The notes below the pieces were generated by a model. The model searched no databases and was not told where the DNA came from. It worked only from the letters and a program-made list of their open reading frames with translations. The translations under genes and the position numbers were made by a program. Below, one piece after another: positions 13,420 to 21,889 of a stretch of 64,000 bases of DNA (positions are counted from its first letter, which is position 1; the number at the start of each line of letters is the position of its first letter). This DNA comes from a virus. The stretch is from positions 1-64,000 of IMG/VR virus record IMGVR_UViG_3300034031_000013; one strand, written 5' to 3'.

Positions 13420-13970
13420 TGAATCTATTTGACCCTGAAATTGGAAGTACATGGAAAGTTGTTGACAGGCAGCCCACACCCGATAAGCCAAAGGGGTTTA
13501 TCGGCGTGGATAATGGCGTGTCGGGAACGATAGGAATCATTACAGAGAACGGAACAGCCTTAATGTACAAAACCCCCATAAAGAACGAACAGAGCTACAC
13601 AAAGGCTAAAAAACGCATTAACAGGGTCGATGTAGTTAAGCTTAAAGATATGTTGAGTGAATTTTCAACCAACAGTAAAGTTGTAATTGAGCGTCCTATG
13701 GTAAACCCGAAGATGTTCAGTACAACCCTTAGTGCCATGAGAGCATTAGAAGCTACCATTTGTACCCTAGAAGATATGGGGTTCCCTTACAGCTATATCG
13801 ACAGTCGCGAATGGCAAAAAGAAATGTTGCCGAGCGGATACAAGGGAGTTGAACTTAAGGTTGCATCCCTCGACATAGGCAAACGCCTGTTCCCTCACAT
13901 TGATTTAAAGCATCCCGACCGCGATAGCTTACTTATGGCAGAATACCTGCGCAGACAGTATAAAAGTTAG
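13419..13970 (+). CDS. RuvC-like Holliday-junction resolvase, 183 aa
   Basis: Four acidic residues of the RNase H-like fold are visible: D31 in 'FIGVDNGVSG', E91 in 'VVIERP', and D167 with D169 in 'HPDRDSLLMAEYL'. RuvC-type enzymes cut four-way junctions; in phages they resolve recombination and replication branches so that DNA can be packaged. The length matches bacterial RuvC. It sits next to a NinG-like protein, the usual recombination pairing. Confidence 0.87.
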   Translation: MNLFDPEIGSTWKVVDRQPTPDKPKGFIGVDNGVSGTIGIITENGTALMYKTPIKNEQSYTKAKKRINRVDVVKLKDMLSEFSTNSKVVIERPMVNPKMFSTTLSAMRALEATICTLEDMGFPYSYIDSREWQKEMLPSGYKGVELKVASLDIGKRLFPHIDLKHPDRDSLLMAEYLRRQYKS

Positions 13971-13972
13971 CT

Positions 13973-14425
13973 ATGAATAAGCTACGACATTGTGGCTTAG
14001 GCGGTCACGATGTTCCTATGCTTTGGAAATCTAAAACCAGCACAAGCCCCTCCGCCTGCAAGTATTGTTGGTTTGCACAAAACCCCATCTCGATAAAGAA
14101 AGTCGCTCCTGTGGCAGATATGAAAGCGAGAGAGGCAAAGAAGCCTAAGCCCATCAAAAAGGTTAGCGACAAGCAGAAGAAAATCAATGCTGCCTATACT
14201 ATCCTCCGAAAGCAATTCCTAAAGAACCATCCGAACTGTCAGGCACAGCTTGAGGGTTGTACTTATCAAGCAACGGATTGCCACCATTCGAAAGGTCGCA
14301 CAGGGAGCAATATGCTAGACGAAACAACTTACATCGCCCTTTGCCATAACTGCCATGTAAAAGTGGAACTCTCGCCTACTATGGCAAAGCTATTGGGGTT
14401 ATCACAAAACAGATTAGATAATTAG
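13973..14425 (+). CDS. NinG-like HNH/zinc protein, 150 aa
   Basis: C-terminal half has the NinG-type pattern: 'FLKNHPNCQAQLEGC', 'ATDCHHSKGR', then 'YIALCHNCHVKVE', giving paired Cys and His residues for zinc and an HNH-like core. An N-terminal zinc knuckle (CKYCWF) precedes a long basic linker. NinG (Rap in lambda) is a recombination endonuclease that cuts branched DNA; it may work with the RuvC-like enzyme upstream. Confidence 0.8.
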   Translation: MNKLRHCGLGGHDVPMLWKSKTSTSPSACKYCWFAQNPISIKKVAPVADMKAREAKKPKPIKKVSDKQKKINAAYTILRKQFLKNHPNCQAQLEGCTYQATDCHHSKGRTGSNMLDETTYIALCHNCHVKVELSPTMAKLLGLSQNRLDN

Positions 14426-14428
14426 ACT

Positions 14429-14962
14429 ATGAGAAACGTAATATTCCTTGATATTGACGGGGTTTTGAACTCTGAATTGTTTTACAGGGAGAGGCACGAA
14501 AAATCTCAGAAGGAGGCAAAGAAAGCCGTAAAGCGGGATGAAATTGAAAGGTTGGAATATTATAAGTCTAATATATGCCTAGAGCGTATCCAATGGCTTA
14601 ATGAACTCTGCGAAGAAACAGATTCAGTTATTGTTGTTTCGTCTACTTGGCGGTCAGGGAAGTCAATACAAGACCTACAGGAAATGTTTAACTATTGCGG
14701 TGCTACATTTATCGTGGTTGGTAAAACAGGGCATTGTGAGTGCCGAATAAGAGGTGTAGAGATAAGGCAGTGGCTAGAAAAGCATTGCATGGAATATTTC
14801 GGGGTTAACTACTATGACTTTTATAGGTACGCTATAATTGATGATGACGGCGATATGCTATTGTGGCAACAAGATCATTTCTTTCAAACCGATAATTGGT
14901 CAGGATTAACGCCAACTACCTGCTATAAAATTAAACGGTTCTTTACTCATAAAACATTTTAA
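14429..14962 (+). CDS. HAD-like phosphatase domain protein, 177 aa
   Basis: Starts with the HAD motif I 'IFLDIDGVLN' (nucleophile D8, acid/base D10). Motif II is 'VVSSTWR' and motif IV 'IIDDDGDM' near residue 138. This combination is that of the HAD domain found in many phage and nucleic-acid-repair proteins, where it removes phosphate from nucleotides or DNA/RNA ends. Placed directly after recombination nucleases, so end processing is a reasonable guess. Confidence 0.85.
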   Translation: MRNVIFLDIDGVLNSELFYRERHEKSQKEAKKAVKRDEIERLEYYKSNICLERIQWLNELCEETDSVIVVSSTWRSGKSIQDLQEMFNYCGATFIVVGKTGHCECRIRGVEIRQWLEKHCMEYFGVNYYDFYRYAIIDDDGDMLLWQQDHFFQTDNWSGLTPTTCYKIKRFFTHKTF

Positions 14963-14964
14963 CC

Positions 14965-15159
14965 ATGACACCACAACAAGAATCCCTATTAGAGCAGGTA
15001 CTTGTAGAAATGAGTGCCTTGAGAAAGGAAGTAACAACCATTAACAAGGCACTCGCTTACAAAACCACAGCCGTTAAAAAGCAAGAATCCGTTCAGGATA
15101 TTGCCAATTCAATCATCGCCGAAACAATCCTCAAGGCGAAACAGAATCGCCATAACTAA
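14965..15159 (+). CDS. Small coiled-coil protein, 64 aa
   Basis: N-terminal heptad helix (LLEQVLVEMSALRKEVTTINKAL) and a basic tail. Last gene of the early block; its end overlaps the end of the convergent integrase gene by 4 bases. Confidence 0.65.
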   Translation: MTPQQESLLEQVLVEMSALRKEVTTINKALAYKTTAVKKQESVQDIANSIIAETILKAKQNRHN

Positions 15160-16505
15160 TACACAACCCTCGGAGGTCTTGGCCTCGATGCTATATCGCA
15201 CTTCAACTTTCGTAAATATGTTTCCGTTTGAATCGTTGTGGTGTGCCTGTTTTGGATTGAAATCTGAAACAAATCCCATCCCGCTTTAAACGCTTCTATA
15301 TTCCCTGTAGCCTTAAGTGAATATAAAGAGTGCTTGCCATCGTTGTAGATATTTAAGTCCTCTAAGGCGGCTTTAAATCGCGTAGAAAGCCCACTCCTAT
15401 CTGCTCTCTTAAGCGAAGGAATCATATCGGAAGTAAAGACGTAATAGTTGTCGTACTTCTTATCATCGAAGTATTGCTCCCAACCGAGTTTTTCAAATTC
15501 AGCTACAAGTGCGGGGTCAAGGTAAAGCTCGGTAAATATCTTCTTCTTTGTCTTGGTGCTACCAACGGAAAGGGAAAAGTAACCCTCCTTATATCGTTTA
15601 ACATTCTTAATCTTAATACGCCTTAATTCAGATATTCTGATAAACGTATAGAAAATTGTACGGCAGATATAAGCCATGAGCTTATTAGATATATAAGCCT
15701 TTCCAGGAACAACCCTAGCTATTACCCTTGCTTGATCGAAGTACTCAAGTATCTTCTTAAGTTGAACGGTAGAGAAAGGTTCGAATCGTTCACTGTCCTC
15801 TACAGACTCTTTACGGTCGATTGTAATGGATATATCTTTATAGTCATACCTACGTGCATAATAAGCAAACATAGCCCTTATAGAGCCTAATTGATTGTTC
15901 CATGTTGTATCTTTTATTGTGCCGCTTGTATATCGTTCTTCAAAGAATTGTAAGATCGTATTCTTAGTTATTTTGTCTAAACGGGCAGTTAAACAGTCCT
16001 GCTCTCTGCAAAACTCCTTGAACAAGTTAAACAATGAATTATACGTACCCTCGGTATTTTCTTTATTCTCGGGAGCGGCCTTTGATGGGTTGTCCTTTCC
16101 TGCCTTGATTTTCAACCACTGCTCAATAGCTTTTTCAAGTGTAGGTATTGGCGATGGGTCGTTGGCTTGGGAAAGTAGTTCTTCAATGGGTTTATCAACA
16201 AGAGGCGAAATAGCTACGCCTGTCTTTGGATCAACGCCAATAGATAATTGAGTCGCTACCGCAATGCGAATACCCTCACCGTTCTTCTTACGAAGCCTAG
16301 TGTTAGATATGTGTTCTTTCTTGTTAAGAATTTTGGAATAGTACTTTTGAGGGAGCCACTTGCCGTTATCGAAATCCCATATATGGTAGTAGATATACCA
16401 ATCTCCTTTCTCGGGAGTTTTAAGAACGGGAGCGGCACGAAAGAGTTCTTTACCTTGGGGCAAGTAATAGTAGTTACCATCTACTTCAATTCGATTTAAT
16501 TGCAT
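15156..16505 (-). CDS. Tyrosine-recombinase integrase, 449 aa
   Basis: Three parts: an N-terminal arm-binding-like region (1-110), a core-binding helical domain (about 120-220) and a catalytic domain. Catalytic residues visible are R290 (FIRISELRR), the beta-hairpin lysines near 318-320, the box 'HSLYSLKATG' with K398 where most enzymes have Arg, R420-H421 (QNRHTTT) and nucleophile Y430 (TETYLRK). The Lys for Arg change is common in Bacteroidota phage integrases. It integrates and, with a directionality factor, excises the genome. The probable attP lies upstream at 16544-16760. Confidence 0.93.
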   Translation of the reverse strand: MQLNRIEVDGNYYYLPQGKELFRAAPVLKTPEKGDWYIYYHIWDFDNGKWLPQKYYSKILNKKEHISNTRLRKKNGEGIRIAVATQLSIGVDPKTGVAISPLVDKPIEELLSQANDPSPIPTLEKAIEQWLKIKAGKDNPSKAAPENKENTEGTYNSLFNLFKEFCREQDCLTARLDKITKNTILQFFEERYTSGTIKDTTWNNQLGSIRAMFAYYARRYDYKDISITIDRKESVEDSERFEPFSTVQLKKILEYFDQARVIARVVPGKAYISNKLMAYICRTIFYTFIRISELRRIKIKNVKRYKEGYFSLSVGSTKTKKKIFTELYLDPALVAEFEKLGWEQYFDDKKYDNYYVFTSDMIPSLKRADRSGLSTRFKAALEDLNIYNDGKHSLYSLKATGNIEAFKAGWDLFQISIQNRHTTTIQTETYLRKLKCDIASRPRPPRVVY

Positions 16506-16543
16506 ATTATTGTGTGGTTAAGAAGAGAGAAATATTGCAGTAG

Positions 16544-16760
16544 TTTTCTACGTTTTTCTACACTGATTTTGGATAGCCATTTAGATAGCTAAAAACGCAC
16601 TTTTTTATGGGAAATAAAAATTTAAATAAATAAATTAGTTTTGTTAGGGCGCTTTCGCCTACCAAAATCAATACCATTAGTTAATTACTGAATACTTGTG
16701 GTTAAAAAAGAGAGGATAATCTAGCTAATATCTATAGCAATTTCTACAGATTTTCTACAG
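16544..16760. other. Probable attP region with integrase arm sites
   Basis: Two tandem 10-bp repeats lie at each end: TTTTCTACGT and TTTTCTACAC at 16544-16563, then TTTCTACAGA and TTTTCTACAG at 16741-16760. All have the same orientation and one-helical-turn spacing, as expected for integrase arm-type sites. Between them, an imperfect inverted repeat (TTTTGTTAGGGCG ... CGCCTACCAAAA, about 16639-16668) could be the strand-exchange core. It is directly upstream of the integrase gene. The same repeats could instead be operators for the gene at 16770. Confidence 0.5.
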
Positions 16761-16769
16761 ATTGTGTAG

Positions 16770-17210
16770 TTATTCAGGGAGCCAGTACTGAATTTTATTG
16801 CCACCATGTTTTGCGCTTTCAATAAGTCCTTTTTCAGTAAGCTTTAAGGCTTGGTATCCTAGTCTTACTTTAGCTAGATTGATTTGTTCCTTAGTAGATT
16901 CAGGATACATTTCTTTAATCTTATCTGTCATATCAGATATATACATCTTCCCGTATTTGCGAAGAAAGTAAAAAATCTTATCAGGGTAAGACCAGTCAGG
17001 GTTATAATCTTGGGACACTAGCTTATTTAGCTTTTCCTCTGAAATCTTAGTCACCTTTTTTGATGGACGCGAGGTACGACTAAAATACTCCGTGTCACTT
17101 GGGGCTTCGGAGCCAAATGCGGCTAGTGTTTGATCTATAGAGTTGATCTTTATTATATAAGATTCTCTGACTTTTCTAAGTCCTTCAATGATTTCATTTT
17201 CTGTTGTCAT
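16770..17210 (-). CDS. Hypothetical regulatory protein, winged-helix-like, 146 aa
   Basis: Residues 1-35 form a helical coil. The C-terminal 80 residues (DKIFYFLRKYGKMYISDMTDKIKE ... LTEKGLIESAKHGGNKIQYWL is the order, in two segments) read like a winged helix-turn-helix with a beta wing. The position beside the integrase and attP is typical for an excisionase or a lysogeny regulator. The intergenic stretch in front (17211-17502) is AT-rich and separates it from a divergent operon, so it may regulate that too. Confidence 0.65.
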   Translation of the reverse strand: MTTENEIIEGLRKVRESYIIKINSIDQTLAAFGSEAPSDTEYFSRTSRPSKKVTKISEEKLNKLVSQDYNPDWSYPDKIFYFLRKYGKMYISDMTDKIKEMYPESTKEQINLAKVRLGYQALKLTEKGLIESAKHGGNKIQYWLPE

Positions 17211-17502
17211 ATTTAATTTATTGTTAAGTTTTTAATTATGTTTGTACACTTTGTAAAGCATTGTATGTTTTCAAACGAAAAAATAAACACGTTGTTTAGG
17301 TTGTTTTGAAATTATATATGTCCTTACTTCCATAGTGCAAAGGTATACAACAATTTTACAAATTGTCAATTTAATTTGAATTAATATACAATTAACCTCG
17401 AACAACAGCCAATACATTACAATAAAGGCTATTTTAAAGCTCTCTAACGAACGATAATAATTAATTAATAACAATCATCGAACACCCTACCCTCCTCACC
17501 CC

Positions 17503-17679
17503 ATGACCGAAATCCAACTCGCCAAAGCGGCAATCGACAACGCATTTGAAGCCTTTCTAAGAGAAGATTGGCCTTGGACTACCCAAGTATCAGAAGATGA
17601 TTTTAAACCTTACCAGCCTACGGAAGAACAGATGAAGGCTGAAAAGGAAGAGTTTATTATGGCTTATTTGATTGATTAA
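17503..17679 (+). CDS. Hypothetical acidic protein, 58 aa
   Basis: First gene of the second rightward block. Acidic, with Trp-rich 'EDWPWTT' and a Glu-rich helix. The upstream 290 bases (17211-17502) are AT-rich with TTGTA/TACAA half-site-like words but no exact TAnnTTTG box. Confidence 0.6.
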   Translation: MTEIQLAKAAIDNAFEAFLREDWPWTTQVSEDDFKPYQPTEEQMKAEKEEFIMAYLID

Positions 17680-17681
17680 TT

Positions 17682-17885
17682 ATGATAACAGGAAACGAAC
17701 CGATAACAGGCACAGATAATCAAATTGGTTTAACTATCAGACAGCAATTCGCGGCAATGGCTATGCAAGGGTTTTGCGCCACGTTTAGGGGTGATTATAA
17801 AGTTAGCCCCGAGTTGGCTCACGAAATGAGTAAAGAAGCGGTATTGATTGCTGATAGTCTAATAGCTGAATTAAACAGAGTATGA
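17682..17885 (+). CDS. Conserved phage protein, 67 aa
   Basis: Matches in layout a common phage small protein: 'GLTIRQQFAAMAMQGF' in the middle and a C-terminal helix with 'ADSLIAELNR'. Members are widely found in temperate phages and have no proven function. Overlaps the next gene by 4 bases. Confidence 0.75.
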   Translation: MITGNEPITGTDNQIGLTIRQQFAAMAMQGFCATFRGDYKVSPELAHEMSKEAVLIADSLIAELNRV

Positions 17886-18235
17886 AAACACTGAACCTTA
17901 CCCTGAATAAAAAATGGTTCGATATGATAGCATCGGGCGAAAAGAAAGAGGAATATCGAGAAATTAAATCGTATTGGCTTTTACGCCTTGGAGAAGGGAT
18001 TCATAAAGAAAGTGGCTTTTACTTATCGGTAATGAATTTTGGCCCAAGTATAATAAAGGAAATGGATTTTAAGCATTTCGACATTATATCAGCAAACAAC
18101 GGATATTCTAAAGGTTGCCCGAATATCAAGTGGAAACATGAAGGTATAACCATTGGCGAAGGGCGTGAAGATTGGGGAGCAGAACCAGGCAAAAAGTATT
18201 TCATCTTAAAAATTGGCGATTTAATTCAATCCTAA
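17882..18235 (+). CDS. ASCH-domain protein, 117 aa
   Basis: The opening 'LTLNKKWFDMIASGEKKEEYREIK' in sequence layout, the NGY segment near 75, 'GEGREDWGAEPGKKYFILKIGDL' at the end: this is the ASCH fold pattern (PUA-like beta barrel), thought to bind RNA or modified nucleotides. Phage copies are frequent and their substrate is unknown. Its stop overlaps the next ATG. Confidence 0.85.
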   Translation: MKTLNLTLNKKWFDMIASGEKKEEYREIKSYWLLRLGEGIHKESGFYLSVMNFGPSIIKEMDFKHFDIISANNGYSKGCPNIKWKHEGITIGEGREDWGAEPGKKYFILKIGDLIQS

Positions 18236-18408
18236 TGGAAGAAACAAAACCAACTGAGGCAATGGAAGGAAGGCTGTGCCAATGTTGCCATACAAATTTA
18301 GCAACTGAATTACACGTCTGTCCTTTTATGGCAGATATACACGGCAACTACGAACATAAATGCAATTGCTGTTCTTCATGTGAGCACGAATGCGCAATGG
18401 ATGTTTAA
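18235..18408 (+). CDS. Cysteine-rich zinc-binding protein, 57 aa
   Basis: Start chosen at the ATG that overlaps the ASCH stop. Eleven Cys plus several His arranged as CQCC, CPF, CNCCSSCEHEC, so it binds one or two zinc ions. Similar short proteins occur in many Bacteroidota phages. Function unknown. Confidence 0.7.
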   Translation: MEETKPTEAMEGRLCQCCHTNLATELHVCPFMADIHGNYEHKCNCCSSCEHECAMDV

Positions 18409-18444
18409 CCCCCTCTCCCCTTTGGGGGATAATTATAATTAGAT

Positions 18445-18708
18445 ATGGTAGACAAAGAAATAACGAAAGCGGTTGACCGCAATTTTAAAGGATTCGACTT
18501 AGCTTTTGTTAGGTGTGGATTATGCTGCTCAAAGGAAAATCCATGCCTCAAGTGCGCTAATGAAACTATAGCGGCAAACGGCTTTGAGGATGGTGTTCCA
18601 GAAAGGTTTAAGTGGCGATTTAAGAGAGTTGAAGCTGTATTGCCATTAAAGTATATATCGGATGAATTTATTTACCATACATATCTAGTTTCAACCCCCA
18701 TACAATAA
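18445..18708 (+). CDS. Cysteine-rich hypothetical protein, 87 aa
   Basis: Contains CGLCCSKENPCLKC (residues about 24-37), probably a zinc knuckle, followed by a basic helix. Unknown family. Confidence 0.65.
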   Translation: MVDKEITKAVDRNFKGFDLAFVRCGLCCSKENPCLKCANETIAANGFEDGVPERFKWRFKRVEAVLPLKYISDEFIYHTYLVSTPIQ

Positions 18709-18718
18709 CACCAAGAAG

Positions 18719-18880
18719 ATGGAAAAGAACCGCGACCCTTTAAACGCTCCTGAAATCCGATACAGGTTTAAGTCAATTCAAAAGCGTGGAAAGCGTACTG
18801 GCATAGATTATCTATTCCATAAACGAACCGAAATCGAAATGCTTAAACATTGGGAAACGATTAAACATGATTTTGTATGA
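18719..18880 (+). CDS. Small basic protein, 53 aa
   Basis: Rich in Lys/Arg and aromatic residues (RYRFKSIQKRGKRTGIDYLF); may bind nucleic acid. Its TGA overlaps the next ATG. Unknown family. Confidence 0.55.
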   Translation: MEKNRDPLNAPEIRYRFKSIQKRGKRTGIDYLFHKRTEIEMLKHWETIKHDFV

Positions 18881-18999
18881 AAGATAACGAAAAGGCGAAG
18901 AAGCCTAAGAAAACCAAAAAGCGCAAAACAAAGGACTGTGACATATACGAACACGGCGAATGTGATTGTACTGGTAAATTTTGTGGCTACGGCACTTGA
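18877..18999 (+). CDS. Small Lys- and Cys-rich protein, 40 aa
   Basis: N-terminal half is almost all Lys (KAKKPKKTKKRKTK); the second half has four Cys (CDIYEHGECDCTGKFC), a probable zinc site. Overlaps its upstream neighbour by 4 bases. Confidence 0.5.
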   Translation: MKDNEKAKKPKKTKKRKTKDCDIYEHGECDCTGKFCGYGT

Positions 19000-19102
19000 C
19001 CCTCAACCTGACAAATTAAATCAATCCTACGCAGTCTTTGAGCCTGTAGAGGCAAATGGAAAGGTAGAGTGTGAGTTTTATATGGAGTATAAAGGATTTT
19101 AA
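18983..19102 (+). CDS. Hypothetical protein, 39 aa
   Basis: GTG start, overlapping the previous gene by 17 bases and ending 3 bases before the next ATG. The product (ALDPQPDKLNQSYAVFEPVE) looks like protein rather than noise, and it fills the only gap in this operon. Confidence 0.4.
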   Translation: MATALDPQPDKLNQSYAVFEPVEANGKVECEFYMEYKGF

Positions 19103-19105
19103 AAT

Positions 19106-19489
19106 ATGGAAAAGGAATATCAACACCGAGAACAAATGGAAAGTCAAAGACAAATTGAAAAAAAGTATCAAAAATTGATATATGAAGTATCAAATAATGA
19201 CTTCTATAAAATTGATTTAAGCAACCGTGTAAACTGCTATTCGTGCAAGTGTGAACACATAACAAAAACTATTGACATAGATGCAGGAGTAACCCCGTTT
19301 ATGTTCACCTGTGAAAAATGCGGAGGCGATGCGCATAGTTCTTTCTTTAAAGATATTGCACCTAATCAAAAACCAACATTTGAATGGTATAGACCAGACT
19401 TAAAGCAAGTTCTTAAACTGAGAAGTAAGCCGGGATTATTAGATCACATCTTATCCGGTGGACTTGATTACAGGAGAATCAAATCATGA
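19106..19489 (+). CDS. Zinc-ribbon phage protein, 127 aa
   Basis: Coiled N-terminus, then a zinc ribbon made by CYSCKCEH and CEKCGG, and a C-terminal 'PTFEWYRPDL' segment. This combination recurs in Bacteroidota phages. The ribbon might bind DNA or RNA. Overlaps the next gene by 4 bases. Confidence 0.75.
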   Translation: MEKEYQHREQMESQRQIEKKYQKLIYEVSNNDFYKIDLSNRVNCYSCKCEHITKTIDIDAGVTPFMFTCEKCGGDAHSSFFKDIAPNQKPTFEWYRPDLKQVLKLRSKPGLLDHILSGGLDYRRIKS

Positions 19490-20172
19490 ACCACTACCTC
19501 TACACCCCCGAAACAAATACGCTAGAGCTGGTTAACCCGCACGAGCAGTATGTATTGATATCTAATTATCCTAACGAGACACAACAGTGGTTTGACTTCG
19601 ATAAAGCTAACCCCGAACTTCCTTACATCGGCTCCCTGACCCTTAAAGAAGGTGTAGAGTATCCTGAGAGTATGTTTAGGAAGCAATGGCAACATTACAA
19701 TCCGCTGTACAATGAATGGTTCCCTATAAACGTAGACCATTTCGCTCCAATCAATAATACTATTGAAACGGTGCTGTCCTATTACAAGGATATGAATTGG
19801 GAAACCCGCCAAGCCCTAACCGATTCCGAACAGCCGAAAGAGTTGGATGCCTCCAAGCCTCTCCGTAACCCATTAATGCAAGAGATACTAGCAAATACCC
19901 CTCAATGGATTAAAGATGAAATAGATGCCGCTTATCCTGATTTGAAAGAGTTGGAAGCCGAGGTTCAGGAAGGGGAACCGACCGACACCCATCAGTGCAA
20001 AAAGTGCGGTGGCAGAACAGCTTTGATTACAGGCTTTTTTCATTACGAACCAGACGAGGAACCTTACATGAGTGGAGTTCAAGAAGAGGCTAAAGTAGAA
20101 AGAGGCGAGTGCTGGATGGCTGGCTACAAATGCGACGATTGCGGAAATGAACAAGATTTCTGGACAGAATAA
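19486..20172 (+). CDS. Zinc-ribbon protein of unknown function, 228 aa
   Basis: N-terminal 150 residues are acidic and Pro/Trp-rich without a known fold. The C-terminus carries a zinc ribbon (CKKCGG ... CWMAGYKCDDCG). Follows the smaller zinc-ribbon gene with which it overlaps, so the two may act together. Confidence 0.7.
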   Translation: MNHYLYTPETNTLELVNPHEQYVLISNYPNETQQWFDFDKANPELPYIGSLTLKEGVEYPESMFRKQWQHYNPLYNEWFPINVDHFAPINNTIETVLSYYKDMNWETRQALTDSEQPKELDASKPLRNPLMQEILANTPQWIKDEIDAAYPDLKELEAEVQEGEPTDTHQCKKCGGRTALITGFFHYEPDEEPYMSGVQEEAKVERGECWMAGYKCDDCGNEQDFWTE

Positions 20173-20204
20173 ACAAAAAGGATTCACAATTAACAAACGA
20201 TAGC

Positions 20205-20576
20205 ATGAAAACAGCAGAAGAAATTATTGAAGACATACATGAATGCTTATGCGCTGGTAAGTACGAAGAAATGGCGGGAATGATTAAGGCTTATGGCGCA
20301 TCCGATTTCTTTAACGACTACGGGAACTATTTAAGTTATAGCTACTCATTACAAGAAGCGTTCTCTTATTATACACAGCTAACTAAGAGCTATCAACGGT
20401 TCGACTCTCAGCCTCTCCCTGTCTCTCAACCCTCAGTGGAAGCAGATAACACATGGATTCTAATTATGCAAAAGTTCATCAACTCTGCTTATGTAGGCTG
20501 CACTAAGGAGGAATTGTGGCAGATCGTGGAAGAGGCTGAGGTATTAATTAAAGGCCACAGTATTAATAAAGACTGA
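20205..20576 (+). CDS. Hypothetical helical protein, 123 aa
   Basis: Acidic, aromatic-rich and mostly helical (FFNDYGNYLSYSYSLQEAFSYY). Soluble. No family recognised; ends two bases before the next ATG. Confidence 0.65.
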   Translation: MKTAEEIIEDIHECLCAGKYEEMAGMIKAYGASDFFNDYGNYLSYSYSLQEAFSYYTQLTKSYQRFDSQPLPVSQPSVEADNTWILIMQKFINSAYVGCTKEELWQIVEEAEVLIKGHSINKD

Positions 20577-20578
20577 TT

Positions 20579-21172
20579 ATGAAAAACGGATTCGATTTAA
20601 TTCTCGAAGAGAGACAACGGCAAATCAACAGTGAAAAATACAGCATACAGGATGATGCTCGATATGTAAACCAAGAATTGTATTGGGCAGCTTTGGCATA
20701 TCACTTAAATGATGTTTCATTTTGGCCGTGGGATAAGGAGTATTTTAAACCGACTGGAGATAAGGTCAAAGATTTCATTAAAGCAGGTGCTTTGTATCAC
20801 GCTGAATTAGATCGCATAAACTTTACCACAGATCAAGAGGATGGAATTACTCGCCATAAAGAAATAGTTGCTTGGTCAATGGCGGTAATATCTCGAAAGA
20901 TTACTTATCTAAATCACGCTAAGGATTTTAATGGGCAGACAATGAAAGAACTACTTCCAGATAGCGAATATTATGTTGAGCCCGAAAAGGGTGTAATCCC
21001 AAAGTATATTCCTCAACCCTCAGTAAATCAACAGATGTTGGAAGCGTTGAAGAAAATCGCTGCAATGAAGTTGAACCCCGATGAAACGGATTACAAATAT
21101 GCTTTCAACCGATGCTGGCATATTGCTGTAGAAGCCATCACCAATTTTGAACACGAAATAAACGAATCATGA
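20579..21172 (+). CDS. Phage protein of unknown function, 197 aa
   Basis: N-terminal part has a familiar phage pattern: 'EERQRQINSEKYS', 'AALAYHL', 'WPWDKEYFKP', 'FIKAGALYHAELDR'. Such proteins (often 110-150 aa) are widespread, with an all-helical fold that resembles nucleotide-pyrophosphatase partners, but activity is unproven. The C-terminal 80 residues are an extra helical part. Overlaps the next gene by 4 bases. Confidence 0.72.
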   Translation: MKNGFDLILEERQRQINSEKYSIQDDARYVNQELYWAALAYHLNDVSFWPWDKEYFKPTGDKVKDFIKAGALYHAELDRINFTTDQEDGITRHKEIVAWSMAVISRKITYLNHAKDFNGQTMKELLPDSEYYVEPEKGVIPKYIPQPSVNQQMLEALKKIAAMKLNPDETDYKYAFNRCWHIAVEAITNFEHEINES

Positions 21173-21486
21173 TATACGCAAATATGAAAATCGGAAAGAT
21201 TAAAGCTAAGGCATTGTTAGAGTTTGGGAAAGGTGATATTCAGGTGGTTAATGCCAAAGGTGAAGACTATGCAGCAGTGTTGTTTAGGAATAGCACAATC
21301 CGTCCGATAGGATCGGAAGACCCGACAACCAACGGAACGACAACGGATGATTTTAAGCCTAATGTTGTTATGGCGTTTGACAGCACCAATAGTATTGATT
21401 TGTTGATTGAGGTACTTGAAAATGCTAAACAAGATTTGCAATCCATCGCCACCGCTGAAGAAATGAAAGGAGGGGTGGAAGGATGA
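21169..21486 (+). CDS. Hypothetical protein, 105 aa
   Basis: Mixed alpha/beta soluble protein with a Thr-rich loop (DPTTNGTTTDD) and an acidic C-terminal helix. Overlaps neighbours on both sides by 4 bases. Unknown function. Confidence 0.65.
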   Translation: MIYANMKIGKIKAKALLEFGKGDIQVVNAKGEDYAAVLFRNSTIRPIGSEDPTTNGTTTDDFKPNVVMAFDSTNSIDLLIEVLENAKQDLQSIATAEEMKGGVEG

Positions 21487-21623
21487 AACTCAAACTGACA
21501 ACCGATTACCTAATGATACACATTGAGATGGAATGGTTTATCCCTTTATACTTTATCGGAATGTTCCTACTCATCTACAGTCTAATTAAATACAGAAACT
21601 CATTAAAGCAGAATACATTATGA
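21483..21623 (+). CDS. Small membrane protein, 46 aa
   Basis: One transmembrane helix (WFIPLYFIGMFLLIYSLI) and a basic tail (KYRNSLKQ), so C-terminus in the cytoplasm. Coupled by ATGA overlaps on both sides. Confidence 0.55.
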   Translation: MKLKLTTDYLMIHIEMEWFIPLYFIGMFLLIYSLIKYRNSLKQNTL

Positions 21624-21886
21624 AATTATACGAACTATCAACTTGCGGTGAGAAAGAATGGATTGCTGCAAACACAATCATTGAAGCTTTACAAGTCTAT
21701 CACCACATAACGGGTAACACTCCTTTGGATTTAGATTCAGTCGATGACATTAATGAGGTTCCAGAAGAAAAATGGAAGGACATCGCATTGTGTTTTCCTG
21801 ACGATAAGGATGAACCAGATATAACCTTTGCTGAAAGAATGAAAGAGGTTACTAAACCAGAATATTTAGCTTCAACTTGCTATTAA
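21620..21886 (+). CDS. Hypothetical protein, 88 aa
   Basis: Acidic protein with 'STCGEKEWIAANTIIEALQVYHHITG', a layout found in phage proteins that report as hypothetical. Soluble. Three bases separate it from the last gene of the block. Confidence 0.65.
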   Translation: MKLYELSTCGEKEWIAANTIIEALQVYHHITGNTPLDLDSVDDINEVPEEKWKDIALCFPDDKDEPDITFAERMKEVTKPEYLASTCY

Positions 21887-21889
21887 GCC

